DNA from: Sphingomonas carotinifaciens
GTDB taxonomy: Bacteria > Pseudomonadota > Alphaproteobacteria > Sphingomonadales > Sphingomonadaceae
Length of the DNA: 64,000 nucleotides
Reading direction: 5' to 3'
NCBI RefSeq assembly: GCF_009789535.1
Contig: NZ_WSUT01000005.1
Span: 2,355,501-2,419,500, forward strand
In this document: positions 1 through 8,842 of the stretch, in pieces
Position numbering within the stretch: position 1 is the stretch's first letter
Layout: each line of letters opens with the position of its first letter
Notes under the pieces: generated by a model
The model's input: the letters and a program-made list of their open reading frames with translations, nothing else
Database searches by the model: none
Told to the model about the DNA's origin: nothing
Translations under genes and position numbers: made by a program

Positions 1-501
1 TTCAAGACGTTCAGCGATGCCGCGTGGACGGCGGAGGAAGCCGCCTTCACCGCCGAGCAGGCGCGGCTGCGCGACATCACCGCGCGCTCGGTCGACGTCA
101 TGCATCTGGGTGAGATGCAGCCGGAGCGCGACCACAATCTCGTTTCCGAAATATCCTATCCAGTCACCTATCGCGGGCGGCAGGGCCGCGATGCGCGCTC
201 GGGCGGGTTTATCGAGTTTTCGATGGCGGTGCGGCCGGGTCCGCTGGTCCTGCAGGCGACCTATTGGGGCAGCGAGCGTTCGCGCGACTTCGACATCCTG
301 ATCGACAATGTGAAGGTGGCGACGCAGCGGCTGGACAATGACCGGCCGGGCAAATTCTTCGATGTGGACTATCCGCTGCCGGAGGCGCTGACCAAGGGGA
401 AGAAGTCGGTCCGCGTCCGCTTCGTGCCGCATGACCGGAATTCGGCAGGCCCGGTGTTCGGCGTGCGCATGTACACGGCCAAGCCCGGCGCGGTGGCATG
501 A
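1..501 (+). CDS. C-terminal end of a GH127-like (DUF1680) glycoside hydrolase (5' end outside window)
   Basis: Only the last 166 residues are present, open in frame from base 1 to a TGA at 499-501. The segment carries the motif HLGEMQPERDH, which recurs almost unchanged near the C-terminus of the complete GH127/DUF1680 protein at 46742-49093, and it then has a similar beta-sandwich-like tail. By that relationship the gene probably encodes a secreted beta-L-arabinofuranosidase-type hydrolase. The catalytic domain lies to the left of the window, so activity and signal peptide cannot be judged. The stop codon overlaps the start of the next gene by four bases, so the two are probably one transcript. 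Confidence 0.7.
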   Translation, partial: FKTFSDAAWTAEEAAFTAEQARLRDITARSVDVMHLGEMQPERDHNLVSEISYPVTYRGRQGRDARSGGFIEFSMAVRPGPLVLQATYWGSERSRDFDILIDNVKVATQRLDNDRPGKFFDVDYPLPEALTKGKKSVRVRFVPHDRNSAGPVFGVRMYTAKPGAVA

Positions 502-1523
502 CGCCAGTGGCGGACGGCGTGGCGATGACGCTGGACGCGTTGCGCGGTCTGGCCCGCGAAAAGCTGCGTGGCGCGGGGTTGGCGCCCGATCACGCCGATG
601 CTGTGGCCGAGACCATGGTGGCGGGCGAGCGCGACGGGTGCGCCAGCCACGGCATCTACCGCCTGCTGATCGCGGCCAATTCGGTTGCGCGCGGGGTGGT
701 GGTGCCGGATGCGGTGCCGGTCGTACGATCGCCCGCCTCGGCGCTGGTCAAGGTGGATGGCGGCGGCGGGTTTGCGCAACTGGCCTTCGAGCGGGGCAAG
801 CCGCTGTTGATCGAGCGGGCGCGCACCTGCGGCATCGCCGCGATGGCGATCAACCATGTCGTGCACTTCGCCGCGCTGTGGCCGGAGGTGGAGGCGCTGG
901 CGCAGGCGGGGCTGGTTGCGCTGGCCTTTACCCCCAGCCATGCCTGGGTCGCCCCCGCCGGCGGCACGAAGCCGGTGTTCGGCACGAACCCGATCGCCTT
1001 TGGCTGGCCGCGGCCGGGGTGCGATCCGTTCGTGTTCGATTTCGCGACAAGTGCGGTCGCGCGCGGCGAAATCGAACTTCACCGGCGTGCGGACCGCCCG
1101 GTGCCGGAGGACTGGGGATATGACCCGCAAGGCCGGTCGACCACCGATGCGGCGGCGGTGCTGAACGGCGCGATGCGCACCTTTGGCGGGCACAAGGGAT
1201 CGGCGCTGGCGGCGATGGTGGAGTTGATCGCCGGACCGCTGATCGGCGACATGACCAGCGCGGAGTCGATCAGGGCCGATGGCGGTCGCGGCGGCTCGCC
1301 GATCGGCGGCGAGCTGGTGATCGCGATCGACCCGGCGGGTTTCCTGGGCGATGCGGTGGCGGACCATCTGGCGCGCGCCGAGGCCATGTTCGCGGCGATC
1401 GAGGGGCAGGGGGCGCGCCTGCCCTCCGCGAGGCGCTACGCCGCGCGGGCAGAGAGCCTGCGCGACGGCGTGGTCATCCCGCGCGCGCTGCATGACGACA
1501 TCATGGCGCTGCGGAGCGGGTAG
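498..1523 (+). CDS. Ldh_2-family NAD(P)-dependent dehydrogenase (malate/L-lactate/ureidoglycolate type)
   Basis: The 341-residue product has the layout of the Ldh_2 (YlbC/DpkA/DlgD) family: an N-terminal helical segment, the family signature DGCASHGIYRL around residue 50 with the conserved Ser-His-Gly, and a glycine-rich region containing FGTNPIAFGWP near residue 160. Members reduce or oxidise 2-keto/2-hydroxy acids such as malate, lactate, 2,3-diketogulonate or cyclic imino acids with NAD(P). The substrate cannot be read from the sequence. ATG 498 overlaps the stop of the upstream GH127-like gene (ATGA), which suggests coupling to sugar catabolism; ATG 525 is an alternative start. No signal peptide, so probably cytoplasmic. 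Confidence 0.8.
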   Translation: MTPVADGVAMTLDALRGLAREKLRGAGLAPDHADAVAETMVAGERDGCASHGIYRLLIAANSVARGVVVPDAVPVVRSPASALVKVDGGGGFAQLAFERGKPLLIERARTCGIAAMAINHVVHFAALWPEVEALAQAGLVALAFTPSHAWVAPAGGTKPVFGTNPIAFGWPRPGCDPFVFDFATSAVARGEIELHRRADRPVPEDWGYDPQGRSTTDAAAVLNGAMRTFGGHKGSALAAMVELIAGPLIGDMTSAESIRADGGRGGSPIGGELVIAIDPAGFLGDAVADHLARAEAMFAAIEGQGARLPSARRYAARAESLRDGVVIPRALHDDIMALRSG

Positions 1524-1529
1524 GCACCG

Positions 1530-2669
1530 TCAGGCCATCAATTCCTGATAAGCGTCCAGCACCGCCTGATTGGCGGTGTCCCATCGATAGCCATCGACGC
1601 GCGCGCGGCTCGCCTCGCTGAAACGGCGGCGCAGATCGGGGTCGGCGACGATGCGGGCGATGGCGTCCGCATAGCCGGCGATGTCGCAAGGGTCGACCAG
1701 ATAGCCGGTCGCCCCGTCCGCCACCAGATCGACCGCCCCCGTGGCACGCGCGGCGACGACGGGCACGCCGGCCGCCATCGCCTCGGTCGTGACGTTGCCA
1801 AAGGTCTCGGTGACGCTGGGGTTGAAGAATATGTCCATCGAGGCGACGGCGCGGCCAAGGTCGTCGCCCGTCTGATAGCCGGCAAAGATCGCGCCCGGCG
1901 CCTGTTCGGCGAACCAGCCCTGCGCAGGCCCCTTGCCGACGACGAGCACCTTGTGCGGCACGCCGCGAGCGCGAAGCTGCTTCAGCACGGCGGCAAAGAC
2001 GTCCAGACCTTTTTCCTTCACCAGCCGGCCGAGAAAGCCGATCGCCACGTCTTCATCGGCGATGCCGAGGCTGCGGCGCCACTGGAGGTCGCGCCGTGCC
2101 GGCGTGAAGCGGTCATGGTCGATGCCGCGCGACCAGATGGAGATCGGCGCGGACACCCCCCATTCGCGCAGCAGGGTGACCATGCTGGGACTGGGCACCA
2201 GTACCCGGTCGAAGCGGTCGTAGAAGCGCTTCATGATGCGGATAAAGACCGGCTCCAGCATGCCGAGGCCGTAATAGCGCGGATAGGTCTCGAATCGCGT
2301 GTGGAACGAGGCAACGGTTCGCACACCGGCGCGCCGCGCCCAGCGCAGTGCGGCGTGGCCGAGCAGTTCGGGGGCGGAGACATGGACGATGTTGGGGGCG
2401 AACGCTACCAGATCGCGGCGGACGGCGGCGGGCAGGCCGCGGGCGATGCGATATTCCGCCCGGCCGAAAGGCACTGGCAAAGCAGGCACATCGACCAGAT
2501 CGCCGGTGGGGGCGAAGGCCGGGCGGGGCAGGGTGGGCGAATAGACGCGGACGTTGACGCCGCGGGCAAGCAGATAGCCGACGAGCAGGTTCAGCGACTG
2601 GTTCGCGCCGTCGCGGGTATAGTTGTAGTTGCCGCTGAACAAGGCGACGCGGAGTGCATTCGGGGCCAT
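1530..2669 (-). CDS. GT4-family glycosyltransferase
   Basis: 379 residues beginning MAPNALRVALFSGNYNYTRDG. The fold is GT-B: an N-terminal acceptor domain with a glycine/asparagine-rich first loop, and a C-terminal nucleotide-sugar domain with GFLGRLVKEKG near residue 215 and the retaining EX7E motif (ETFGNVTTE) near 300. It resembles the alpha-mannosyltransferase-like proteins (GDP-mannose or UDP-sugar donors) that glycosylate lipids or glycans at the inner membrane; donor and acceptor are unknown. The frame stays open far upstream, antisense to radA, but the ATG at 2669 is where family similarity begins. It is divergent from radA with 87 bases between starts and convergent with the Ldh_2 gene. 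Confidence 0.85.
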   Translation of the reverse strand: MAPNALRVALFSGNYNYTRDGANQSLNLLVGYLLARGVNVRVYSPTLPRPAFAPTGDLVDVPALPVPFGRAEYRIARGLPAAVRRDLVAFAPNIVHVSAPELLGHAALRWARRAGVRTVASFHTRFETYPRYYGLGMLEPVFIRIMKRFYDRFDRVLVPSPSMVTLLREWGVSAPISIWSRGIDHDRFTPARRDLQWRRSLGIADEDVAIGFLGRLVKEKGLDVFAAVLKQLRARGVPHKVLVVGKGPAQGWFAEQAPGAIFAGYQTGDDLGRAVASMDIFFNPSVTETFGNVTTEAMAAGVPVVAARATGAVDLVADGATGYLVDPCDIAGYADAIARIVADPDLRRRFSEASRARVDGYRWDTANQAVLDAYQELMA

Positions 2670-2756
2670 GGAGCGCGCGCCATAGCTTGACGCGGCGGAC
2701 AAGACCACCGCCGTGTAGATGTTCCCCAATCGTTCTTGCCCTGCTATATCGGCGGC

Positions 2757-4130
2757 ATGGCAAAGGTTCAGAAGCGCTACGTCTGTCAGGCTTGCGGATC
2801 GGTCGCGTCCCGGTGGCAGGGGCAATGCGTCGACTGTTCCGAATGGAACACGCTGGTCGAGGAAGCGCCCAAGGTCGTGACCCCGTTCGCGGCCAAGCAC
2901 AATCTGCAAGGCGGGGGGCGGGCCTTCCAGCTGGTCGGGCTGGATACCGATATCGCGCTGCCCGAGCGGATGACGACGGGGATCGCCGAGTTGGACCGGG
3001 CGCTGGGGGGCGGGTTCGTCGAGGCGTCGGCGACGCTGATCGGGGGCGATCCGGGGATCGGGAAGTCGACGCTGCTGTTGCAGGCGGCGGCGAAGCTGGC
3101 GATGGCGGGGCGCAGTGTCGCCTATGTGTCGGGGGAGGAGGCGGCGGATCAGGTGCGGCTGCGGGCGAGGCGGCTGGGCTTGGGGCAGGCGCCGGTGCAG
3201 TTGGCGGCCGCAACCTCGGTCCGCGACATCCTGACCACGCTGTCGAGCGGACCGCCGCCCGCGCTGCTGGTAATCGATTCGATCCAGACGATGCATTCCG
3301 ACCTGATCGAAGGCGCGCCGGGCACGGTCAGCCAGGTGCGCGCGTCGTCGCAGGAGCTGATCCGTTTCGCCAAGGACCGCGGCACCGCACTGGTGCTGGT
3401 CGGCCACGTCACCAAGGACGGATCGATCGCCGGCCCGCGCGTGCTGGAGCATATGGTCGACACCGTGCTGGCGTTCGAGGGCGAGCGCAGCCATCAGTAT
3501 CGCATCCTGCGCGCGATCAAGAACCGGTTCGGCGGCACCGACGAGATCGGCGTCTTCTCGATGCAGACCGAAGGCCTGAGCGAGGTCGCCAATCCATCGT
3601 CGCTGTTCCTGACCAATCGGGACGAGGGGGTGACGGGGGCGACGGTGTTTCCCGCACTTGAGGGCACACGGCCGGTGCTGGTCGAGATCCAGGCGCTGAC
3701 CGTGCGGCTGGCGTCGGGCGCGACCCCGCGGCGCGCGGTGGTCGGCTGGGATTCCGGGCGGCTGGCGATGATCCTGGCGGTGCTGGAGGCGCGTTGCGGG
3801 CTCAGCTTCTCGTCGGCGGAGGTATATCTGAACATCGCCGGCGGGTACCGGGTGCAGGACCCGGCGGCGGACCTGGCCGTGGCCGCGGCACTGGTTTCGG
3901 CACTGTCCGAGCGCCCCGTGGCAGCCGATGCGGTGGCCTTTGGCGAGATCGCGCTGTCGGGCGAAATCCGCTCGGTCGCGCACGGTCCGCTGCGGTTGAA
4001 GGAGGCGGGCAAGCTGGGGTTCGAGCGGGCGCTGGTGCCCGCGGCAATGACCGGGGAGAAGGGCGGGTTGACGCTGTCCGGTTTCAAGACGCTGGCCGGC
4101 TTCGTTGACCATATGCTGGGGCGCGGGTAG
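2757..4130 (+). CDS. radA: DNA repair/recombination ATPase RadA (Sms)
   Basis: 457 residues. RadA is a hexameric DnaB-like helicase that extends branch migration at recombination intermediates. The N-terminal zinc finger shows CQAC and CVDC separated by 12 residues, the Walker A motif is GGDPGIGKST near residue 100, the RadA signature KNRFGG lies near 255, and the C-terminal third is the Lon-protease-like domain. I chose ATG 2757 (MAKVQKRY) over the ATG seven codons upstream because homologues begin directly before the zinc finger. It heads a long plus-strand run of closely spaced genes. Confidence 0.97.
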   Translation: MAKVQKRYVCQACGSVASRWQGQCVDCSEWNTLVEEAPKVVTPFAAKHNLQGGGRAFQLVGLDTDIALPERMTTGIAELDRALGGGFVEASATLIGGDPGIGKSTLLLQAAAKLAMAGRSVAYVSGEEAADQVRLRARRLGLGQAPVQLAAATSVRDILTTLSSGPPPALLVIDSIQTMHSDLIEGAPGTVSQVRASSQELIRFAKDRGTALVLVGHVTKDGSIAGPRVLEHMVDTVLAFEGERSHQYRILRAIKNRFGGTDEIGVFSMQTEGLSEVANPSSLFLTNRDEGVTGATVFPALEGTRPVLVEIQALTVRLASGATPRRAVVGWDSGRLAMILAVLEARCGLSFSSAEVYLNIAGGYRVQDPAADLAVAAALVSALSERPVAADAVAFGEIALSGEIRSVAHGPLRLKEAGKLGFERALVPAAMTGEKGGLTLSGFKTLAGFVDHMLGRG

Positions 4131-4167
4131 CGAGAGGACCTGACCACAGGAACGGACGGCCACGACC

Positions 4168-4725
4168 TTGACCGCGCTCGATATCATCGTCCTGCTCGCC
4201 GTGATCGGATCGGCGGTGCTGGGCTTTTCCCGCGGGTTCGTGACCGAGGTGCTGTCGCTGTTCGCCTGGGTGGCGATCGTGGCCGCGCTCAAGCTGTTCC
4301 ATATCCCGCTGGCCCAGGCGCTGACCGGCATGGTCGGCACCGTATCGGGCGCGGCGGTGCTGGCCTTTGCGATCCTGGCGGGCACCACCTATTTCGGGGG
4401 CAAGCTCGTCGCGCGGATGATCGGCGAGCGGACGCGAACCTCGGTACTGGGGCCGGTCGACCGGGCGCTGGGCTTCGGCTTCGGCGCGCTCAAGGGCCTG
4501 ATCCTGGCGAGCCTGCTGTTCCTGGTCGTCGCCCTGCTGGTCGATACCGTCGGCGGCGGGCCGGCGCGGCGGCCCGAATGGATGGCGACGAGCCGCACCT
4601 ATCCGCTGCTCAACGCCACCAGTGCGGGGATCGCGGATTTCGTCGACCGGCGCCGCCGCGGGCTGCCGGTCTTTGGGGCGGCGACCGCGCCGGCCCCGTC
4701 CAACATAGGCGATCCTGCCCCATGA
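4168..4725 (+). CDS. CvpA family inner-membrane protein
   Basis: 185 residues with four hydrophobic segments between about residues 5 and 125 and the conserved start TALDIIVLLAVIGSAVLGFSRG, characteristic of the colicin V production protein family. Family members are linked to envelope homeostasis; the molecular role is unknown. The start is a TTG at 4168, since no ATG is available before the first membrane segment and the next in-frame GTG would remove it. It lies 37 bases after radA, and its TGA overlaps the ATG of the next gene by four bases. The C-terminal 40 residues are cytoplasmic-looking, rich in Arg, Ala and Pro. Confidence 0.88.
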   Translation: MTALDIIVLLAVIGSAVLGFSRGFVTEVLSLFAWVAIVAALKLFHIPLAQALTGMVGTVSGAAVLAFAILAGTTYFGGKLVARMIGERTRTSVLGPVDRALGFGFGALKGLILASLLFLVVALLVDTVGGGPARRPEWMATSRTYPLLNATSAGIADFVDRRRRGLPVFGAATAPAPSNIGDPAP

Positions 4726-5162
4726 ACGCGCCCCTCTACAATGCCGAGATCCTGCGGCTGGCGACCAGCATTCCCCATCACGAGCGCCTGACCGACCCGA
4801 TGGGCACGGCCGAGAAGCGCTCCCCCATCTGTGGCAGCCGGGTGACGGTGGACGTGAATGTCGACGACGATGGCCGGGTGACCGAGCTGGGGATGCTGGT
4901 CCGCGCCTGCGCGCTGGGCCAGGCATCCTCGTCGCTGCTCGCCGCGCAGATACTGGGCCGGACGCCTGCCGAACTGGCGACGGCGCGCGATGCGCTGGGC
5001 GCATGGCTGGCGGCGGGAGAGGGTACGCCGCCGGAATGGCCGGGGCTCGCGGTGTTCGAGCCGGCGCTCGGCTATACCGCGCGGCATGCCTCGATCCGGC
5101 TGGCCTTCGAGGCGGCGGCGGATGCCGCGGCCGATGCCGCCGCCCGGCTGCCCGTGCGCTGA
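4722..5162 (+). CDS. IscU/NifU_N-like iron-sulfur cluster assembly scaffold protein
   Basis: 146 residues matching the NifU N-terminal/IscU fold. Two scaffold cysteines are present, Cys37 in SPICGSR and Cys63 in VRACALGQASSS, at the same positions as in E. coli IscU. The third ligand cysteine is missing: the C-terminal segment reads RHASI where IscU has HCSI, so the preceding His is kept and Cys106 is Ala. The protein may therefore hold or deliver clusters differently from a housekeeping IscU. The gene overlaps cvpA by four bases and the antiporter gene by one base. The tail is an alanine-rich helix. Confidence 0.8.
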   Translation: MNAPLYNAEILRLATSIPHHERLTDPMGTAEKRSPICGSRVTVDVNVDDDGRVTELGMLVRACALGQASSSLLAAQILGRTPAELATARDALGAWLAAGEGTPPEWPGLAVFEPALGYTARHASIRLAFEAAADAAADAAARLPVR

Positions 5163-6910
5163 TGCACGCAGAGGTTTCGCTGCTGCGCGACGGCGCGATC
5201 CTGCTCGGGTTCGGCCTAAGCTTCGTGCTGCTGTTCCGGCGACTGGGGCTGGGTGCGACGCTGGGTTATCTGGTGGCGGGTGCCGTGGTCGGGCCGCACC
5301 TGCTGGGGCTGGTCGGCGATGCCGAGACCAAGATGGGCATCGCCGAAATCGGCATCGTCCTGCTGCTGTTCATCGTCGGGCTGGAGTTGAAGCCGAGCCG
5401 CTTGTGGCGGATGAAGGAGGAGATTTTCGGACTGGGGCTGATCCAGGTCGTCGCCTGCGGACTGGCGATCACCGGCATCGTGCTGCTCGCCAAATTCTCG
5501 CCGGAGGCGGCGCTGGCCCTCGGCCTGCCGCTGGCGCTGTCCTCTACCGCGCAGGTGCTGCCGATGCTGCAATCGTCGGGGCGGCTGCGCACCCCCTTTG
5601 GCGAGCGGGCCTTCTCGATCCTGTTGTTCCAGGACCTGTCGATCGTGCCGCTCATCACCATCGTGGCGGCGATGTCGCGCAACCCGGCGGATCATGCCGG
5701 GCCGCCCGGATGGATATTGGCGCTGCAGACGGTAGCGGCGATCGTCGGGCTGATCCTGGCCGGGCGCTTCCTGCTGCGCCCGCTGTTCCGCCTGATCGGC
5801 AACTGGAACGAACGCGAGATGTTCGTGTTCGCCGGGCTGTTCACCGTGATCGCCAGCGCCGCGGTGATGGAACTGCTCGGGCTTTCCACTGCGCTCGGCG
5901 CCTTTATCGCCGGGGTGATGCTGGCCGACAGCCCGTATCGGCACGAGCTGGAGGCCGATGTCGAGCCGTTCCGCTCGATCCTGCTCGGCCTGTTCTTCCT
6001 GGCGGTGGGGATGATGCTGGACCTGCCCGCCATCGCCGAGCGTCCCCTGTTCGTGGCGGCGATGGCGGCGGCGCTGATCGTGACCAAGGCGGGCGTCATC
6101 TTCCTGATCGGACTGGCGTTCCGCATGAAGTGGCGGCAGGCGTTCGCGCTGGGCCTGTTGATGAGCCAGGGCGGCGAATTCGGCTTCGTGCTGTTCGCGC
6201 AGGCGCAGAACGGGTTCCTGATCGCATCCGAGGCGGCCAGTCTGTTCGGCGCGATCATCACGCTGTCGATGGCGACCACGCCGTTCCTGATGGCCGCCAC
6301 CCGGCGCATCCGCGAGGAGCCGGTGATCGCCGGCGGCGAGCGCGACGGCCCCGTGACCGATGGCGCCAATGCGCTGGTCGTCGGCTATGGCCGTTTCGGC
6401 CAGACGGTGGCGCAGATGCTGATCGCGCAGGACATTCCTGTCACGCTGATCGACCGCGATACCCAGATGATCGACATCGCCGCCGATTTCGGCGCCAAGG
6501 TCTATTATGGCGACGGCACGCGGCTGGACCTGTTGCGACAGGCGGGTGCGGCGGAGGCGGAGCTGATCCTGTTCTGTCTGGACGACGATCAGATCACCGC
6601 CGACCTATTGGAAAACGTCCATGCCGCCTTTCCGAACGCGACCATTCTTGTTCGCGCCTATGACCGCCGGGCCTTGCTGAAGCTGAAGGGGAGTCCGGCG
6701 GCCTATGTCGTTCGCGAAGTGCTGGAATCGGCCGTCAAGATGGCGCGGCTGGCGCTGACCAGCCTGAAGGTCGACATCGGCGAGATCGACCGGACCGAGG
6801 CGATGTACCGCGCCCGCGACAAGGAGCGGCTGGCCGCGCAATATGCCAGCGGCGACCTGCGCGCGGCCAGCGACCGGATCATCGTGCAAGGCGAACGGGA
6901 AGGGGCGTAA
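5162..6910 (+). CDS. Kef-type (CPA2) monovalent cation:proton antiporter with C-terminal TrkA-N domain
   Basis: 582 residues from ATG 5162, which shares its first base with the stop of the preceding gene. The first roughly 390 residues form a Na+/H+ exchanger domain with about 12 membrane segments, starting LLRDGAILLGFGLSFVLLF and including the intramembrane stretch AGVMLADSPYRHELEAD. A Rossmann RCK/TrkA-N domain follows, with VVGYGRFGQTVAQM near residue 405 and the acidic ribose-binding LIDRD about 25 residues later. Family members (KefB, KefC, YbaL) move K+ or Na+ out in exchange for H+ under nucleotide control. The ion and the signal cannot be read from the sequence. It lies in the radA-to-protease gene run. 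Confidence 0.92.
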   Translation: MHAEVSLLRDGAILLGFGLSFVLLFRRLGLGATLGYLVAGAVVGPHLLGLVGDAETKMGIAEIGIVLLLFIVGLELKPSRLWRMKEEIFGLGLIQVVACGLAITGIVLLAKFSPEAALALGLPLALSSTAQVLPMLQSSGRLRTPFGERAFSILLFQDLSIVPLITIVAAMSRNPADHAGPPGWILALQTVAAIVGLILAGRFLLRPLFRLIGNWNEREMFVFAGLFTVIASAAVMELLGLSTALGAFIAGVMLADSPYRHELEADVEPFRSILLGLFFLAVGMMLDLPAIAERPLFVAAMAAALIVTKAGVIFLIGLAFRMKWRQAFALGLLMSQGGEFGFVLFAQAQNGFLIASEAASLFGAIITLSMATTPFLMAATRRIREEPVIAGGERDGPVTDGANALVVGYGRFGQTVAQMLIAQDIPVTLIDRDTQMIDIAADFGAKVYYGDGTRLDLLRQAGAAEAELILFCLDDDQITADLLENVHAAFPNATILVRAYDRRALLKLKGSPAAYVVREVLESAVKMARLALTSLKVDIGEIDRTEAMYRARDKERLAAQYASGDLRAASDRIIVQGEREGA

Positions 6911-7239
6911 TGGGCTGGATTGCGATACTGGCGGCATTGTCCGGTGCCGTTGCGGTGGCCGCGGGGGCGTTCGGGGCACACGGGGCCGAGGGCAAGGCGG
7001 TCGAGTGGCTGAAAACCGGATCGCATTATCAACTCGTCCATGCCGTGGCGGCGCTGATCGCACTCCGGCTGGATGCTCGGGGACCGGCAGTGACCTTCGT
7101 GGTGGGCGGCGCGATCTTTGCCGGCACGCTTTACCTGATGGCGATCGGGGGCACGCGCTGGCTTGGTGCGGTCACTCCGATTGGCGGGGCGGCGTTGATC
7201 GTCGGATGGCTGTGGCTGGCGTGGAGCGTGCGCGGCTGA
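6910..7239 (+). CDS. DUF423 family small membrane protein
   Basis: 109 residues with four hydrophobic segments. The start GWIAILAALSGAVAVAAGAFGAHG and the motif TGSHYQLVHAVAAL are typical of DUF423 (YgdD-like) proteins. The function of the family is unknown. ATG 6910 overlaps the TAA of the antiporter by one base, so the two are probably co-translated; 46 bases separate it from metG. Confidence 0.9.
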   Translation: MGWIAILAALSGAVAVAAGAFGAHGAEGKAVEWLKTGSHYQLVHAVAALIALRLDARGPAVTFVVGGAIFAGTLYLMAIGGTRWLGAVTPIGGAALIVGWLWLAWSVRG

Positions 7240-7285
7240 TCGGGGTAGTTGAGAGGCCCACGGCGATGGTCTAGGGACCCGTGCC

Positions 7286-8842
7286 ATGGCCGACCCATTC
7301 TATATCACCACCGCGATCCATTATCCCAACGGGAAGCCGCATATCGGCCATGCCTATGAGATGATCGCCGCCGACGCGATCGCGCGCTTCCAGCGGCAGG
7401 CGGGCCGCGATGTGCTGTTCCAGACCGGCACCGACGAGCATGGCCTGAAGATGGCGCAGGCCGCGCGTGCACGCGGGCTGGCGACGCGCGACTTCGCGGA
7501 CGAAATGTCGAGCCATTTCCATGTCATGGCCGACCGCCTGAACATTTCCTACGACCGGTTCATCCGCACGGTCGACACCGACCATTATGCCGCCAGCCAG
7601 GCGATCTGGCAGGCGATGTCGGACAAGGGCGACCTGTATCTGGATCGTTACGAGGGCTGGTATTCGGTCCGCGACGAGGCGTTCTACGACGAGGCGGAAC
7701 TGAGCGCGGGCGAGGATGGCACCAAGCTGTCGCCGCAGGGCACGCCGGTGGAGTGGACCGCGGAGGAAACCTGGTTCTTCCGCCTGTCCAAATATCAGCA
7801 GCCGCTGCTCGACCTCTATGCCGCCAATCCCGACTTCATCCGGCCGGAAAGCCGGCGCAACGAGGTGATGCGCTTCGTGGAGGGTGGCTTGTCCGACCTG
7901 TCGGTGTCGCGGACCAGCTTCGACTGGGGCGTTCCGGTGCCCGGCAGCCCCGGCCATGTCATGTATGTGTGGGTCGATGCGCTCACCAACTACCTGACCG
8001 GCACCGGCTATCCCGACAGGAACGGCGAACGATCGCGTTTCTGGCCGGCGGACCTGCACCTGATCGGCAAGGATATCGTGCGGTTCCATACCGTCTATTG
8101 GCCCGCCTTCCTGATGTCGGCGGACATTCCGCTGCCCCGGTCGGTGTTCGGGCACGGCTTCCTGCTTCATCGCGGCGAGAAGATGTCGAAGTCGGTCGGC
8201 AACGTCGTCGATCCGGGCGAGCTGGCCGACGCGTTTGGGGTCGACGCACTGCGCTACTTCTTCCTGCGCGAAGTGAGTTTCGGACAGGACGGTTCCTATT
8301 CGGCCGAGGCGATCGTGACGCGGGTGAACGCCGAACTGGCCAACAGCTTCGGCAATCTGGCGCAGCGTACCTTGTCGTTCATCGCCAAGAACCTGGACGG
8401 TGCTTTGCCGGAGGCCGGGCGCGCGGAAGACATGGACGGCGCGTTGATCGAGGAGGTGGTGGTCGCCTGTGCAGGCCTGCGCACCGCATTCGACGACCTG
8501 ATGCTGAGCCAGGGGATCGAGGCATGGATGCGCGGTGTCTATGCCTGCAACCAGTATATCGACACCGCCGCGCCATGGGCGCTGCGCAAGACCGATCCGG
8601 AGCGGATGCACGCGGTGCTGCGCACGCTGGTCCGCGCGATCCGCATGCTGGCGATCGCGATCCTGCCGGTGGTGCCGGTGGCGGCGGGCAAGGTGCTGGA
8701 CCAGTTGGGTGCCGAGGCGCGCGACCACGCCGCGATCGACGATGACGGCTGGTACGACGCGCATGCCGCCAGCGGCTTCCGCCTGGCGCCGCCGACCCCG
8801 GCCTTTCCGCGGCTGGAGATGCCGGCGGAGGCGGCTGCCTGA
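7286..8842 (+). CDS. metG: Methionyl-tRNA synthetase
   Basis: 518 residues. The enzyme charges tRNA-Met with methionine. The class I signatures are clear: PHIGHAYE near residue 17 (HIGH) and GEKMSKSVGN near 300 (KMSKS). The anticodon-binding helical domain follows. It is the short bacterial form without the C-terminal tRNA-binding extension, common in alphaproteobacteria. The start MADPFYITTAIHYPNGKPHIG is canonical. The stop overlaps the tatD-like gene by one base, and the pairing of metG with a TatD nuclease is widely conserved. Confidence 0.97.
   Translation: MADPFYITTAIHYPNGKPHIGHAYEMIAADAIARFQRQAGRDVLFQTGTDEHGLKMAQAARARGLATRDFADEMSSHFHVMADRLNISYDRFIRTVDTDHYAASQAIWQAMSDKGDLYLDRYEGWYSVRDEAFYDEAELSAGEDGTKLSPQGTPVEWTAEETWFFRLSKYQQPLLDLYAANPDFIRPESRRNEVMRFVEGGLSDLSVSRTSFDWGVPVPGSPGHVMYVWVDALTNYLTGTGYPDRNGERSRFWPADLHLIGKDIVRFHTVYWPAFLMSADIPLPRSVFGHGFLLHRGEKMSKSVGNVVDPGELADAFGVDALRYFFLREVSFGQDGSYSAEAIVTRVNAELANSFGNLAQRTLSFIAKNLDGALPEAGRAEDMDGALIEEVVVACAGLRTAFDDLMLSQGIEAWMRGVYACNQYIDTAAPWALRKTDPERMHAVLRTLVRAIRMLAIAILPVVPVAAGKVLDQLGAEARDHAAIDDDGWYDAHAASGFRLAPPTPAFPRLEMPAEAAA

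Noticed and set aside
2670..4388. Upstream extension of the GT4 glycosyltransferase to 952 residues
   Set aside because: The extension runs antisense through radA and has no similarity to the family; the start at 2669 matches it.
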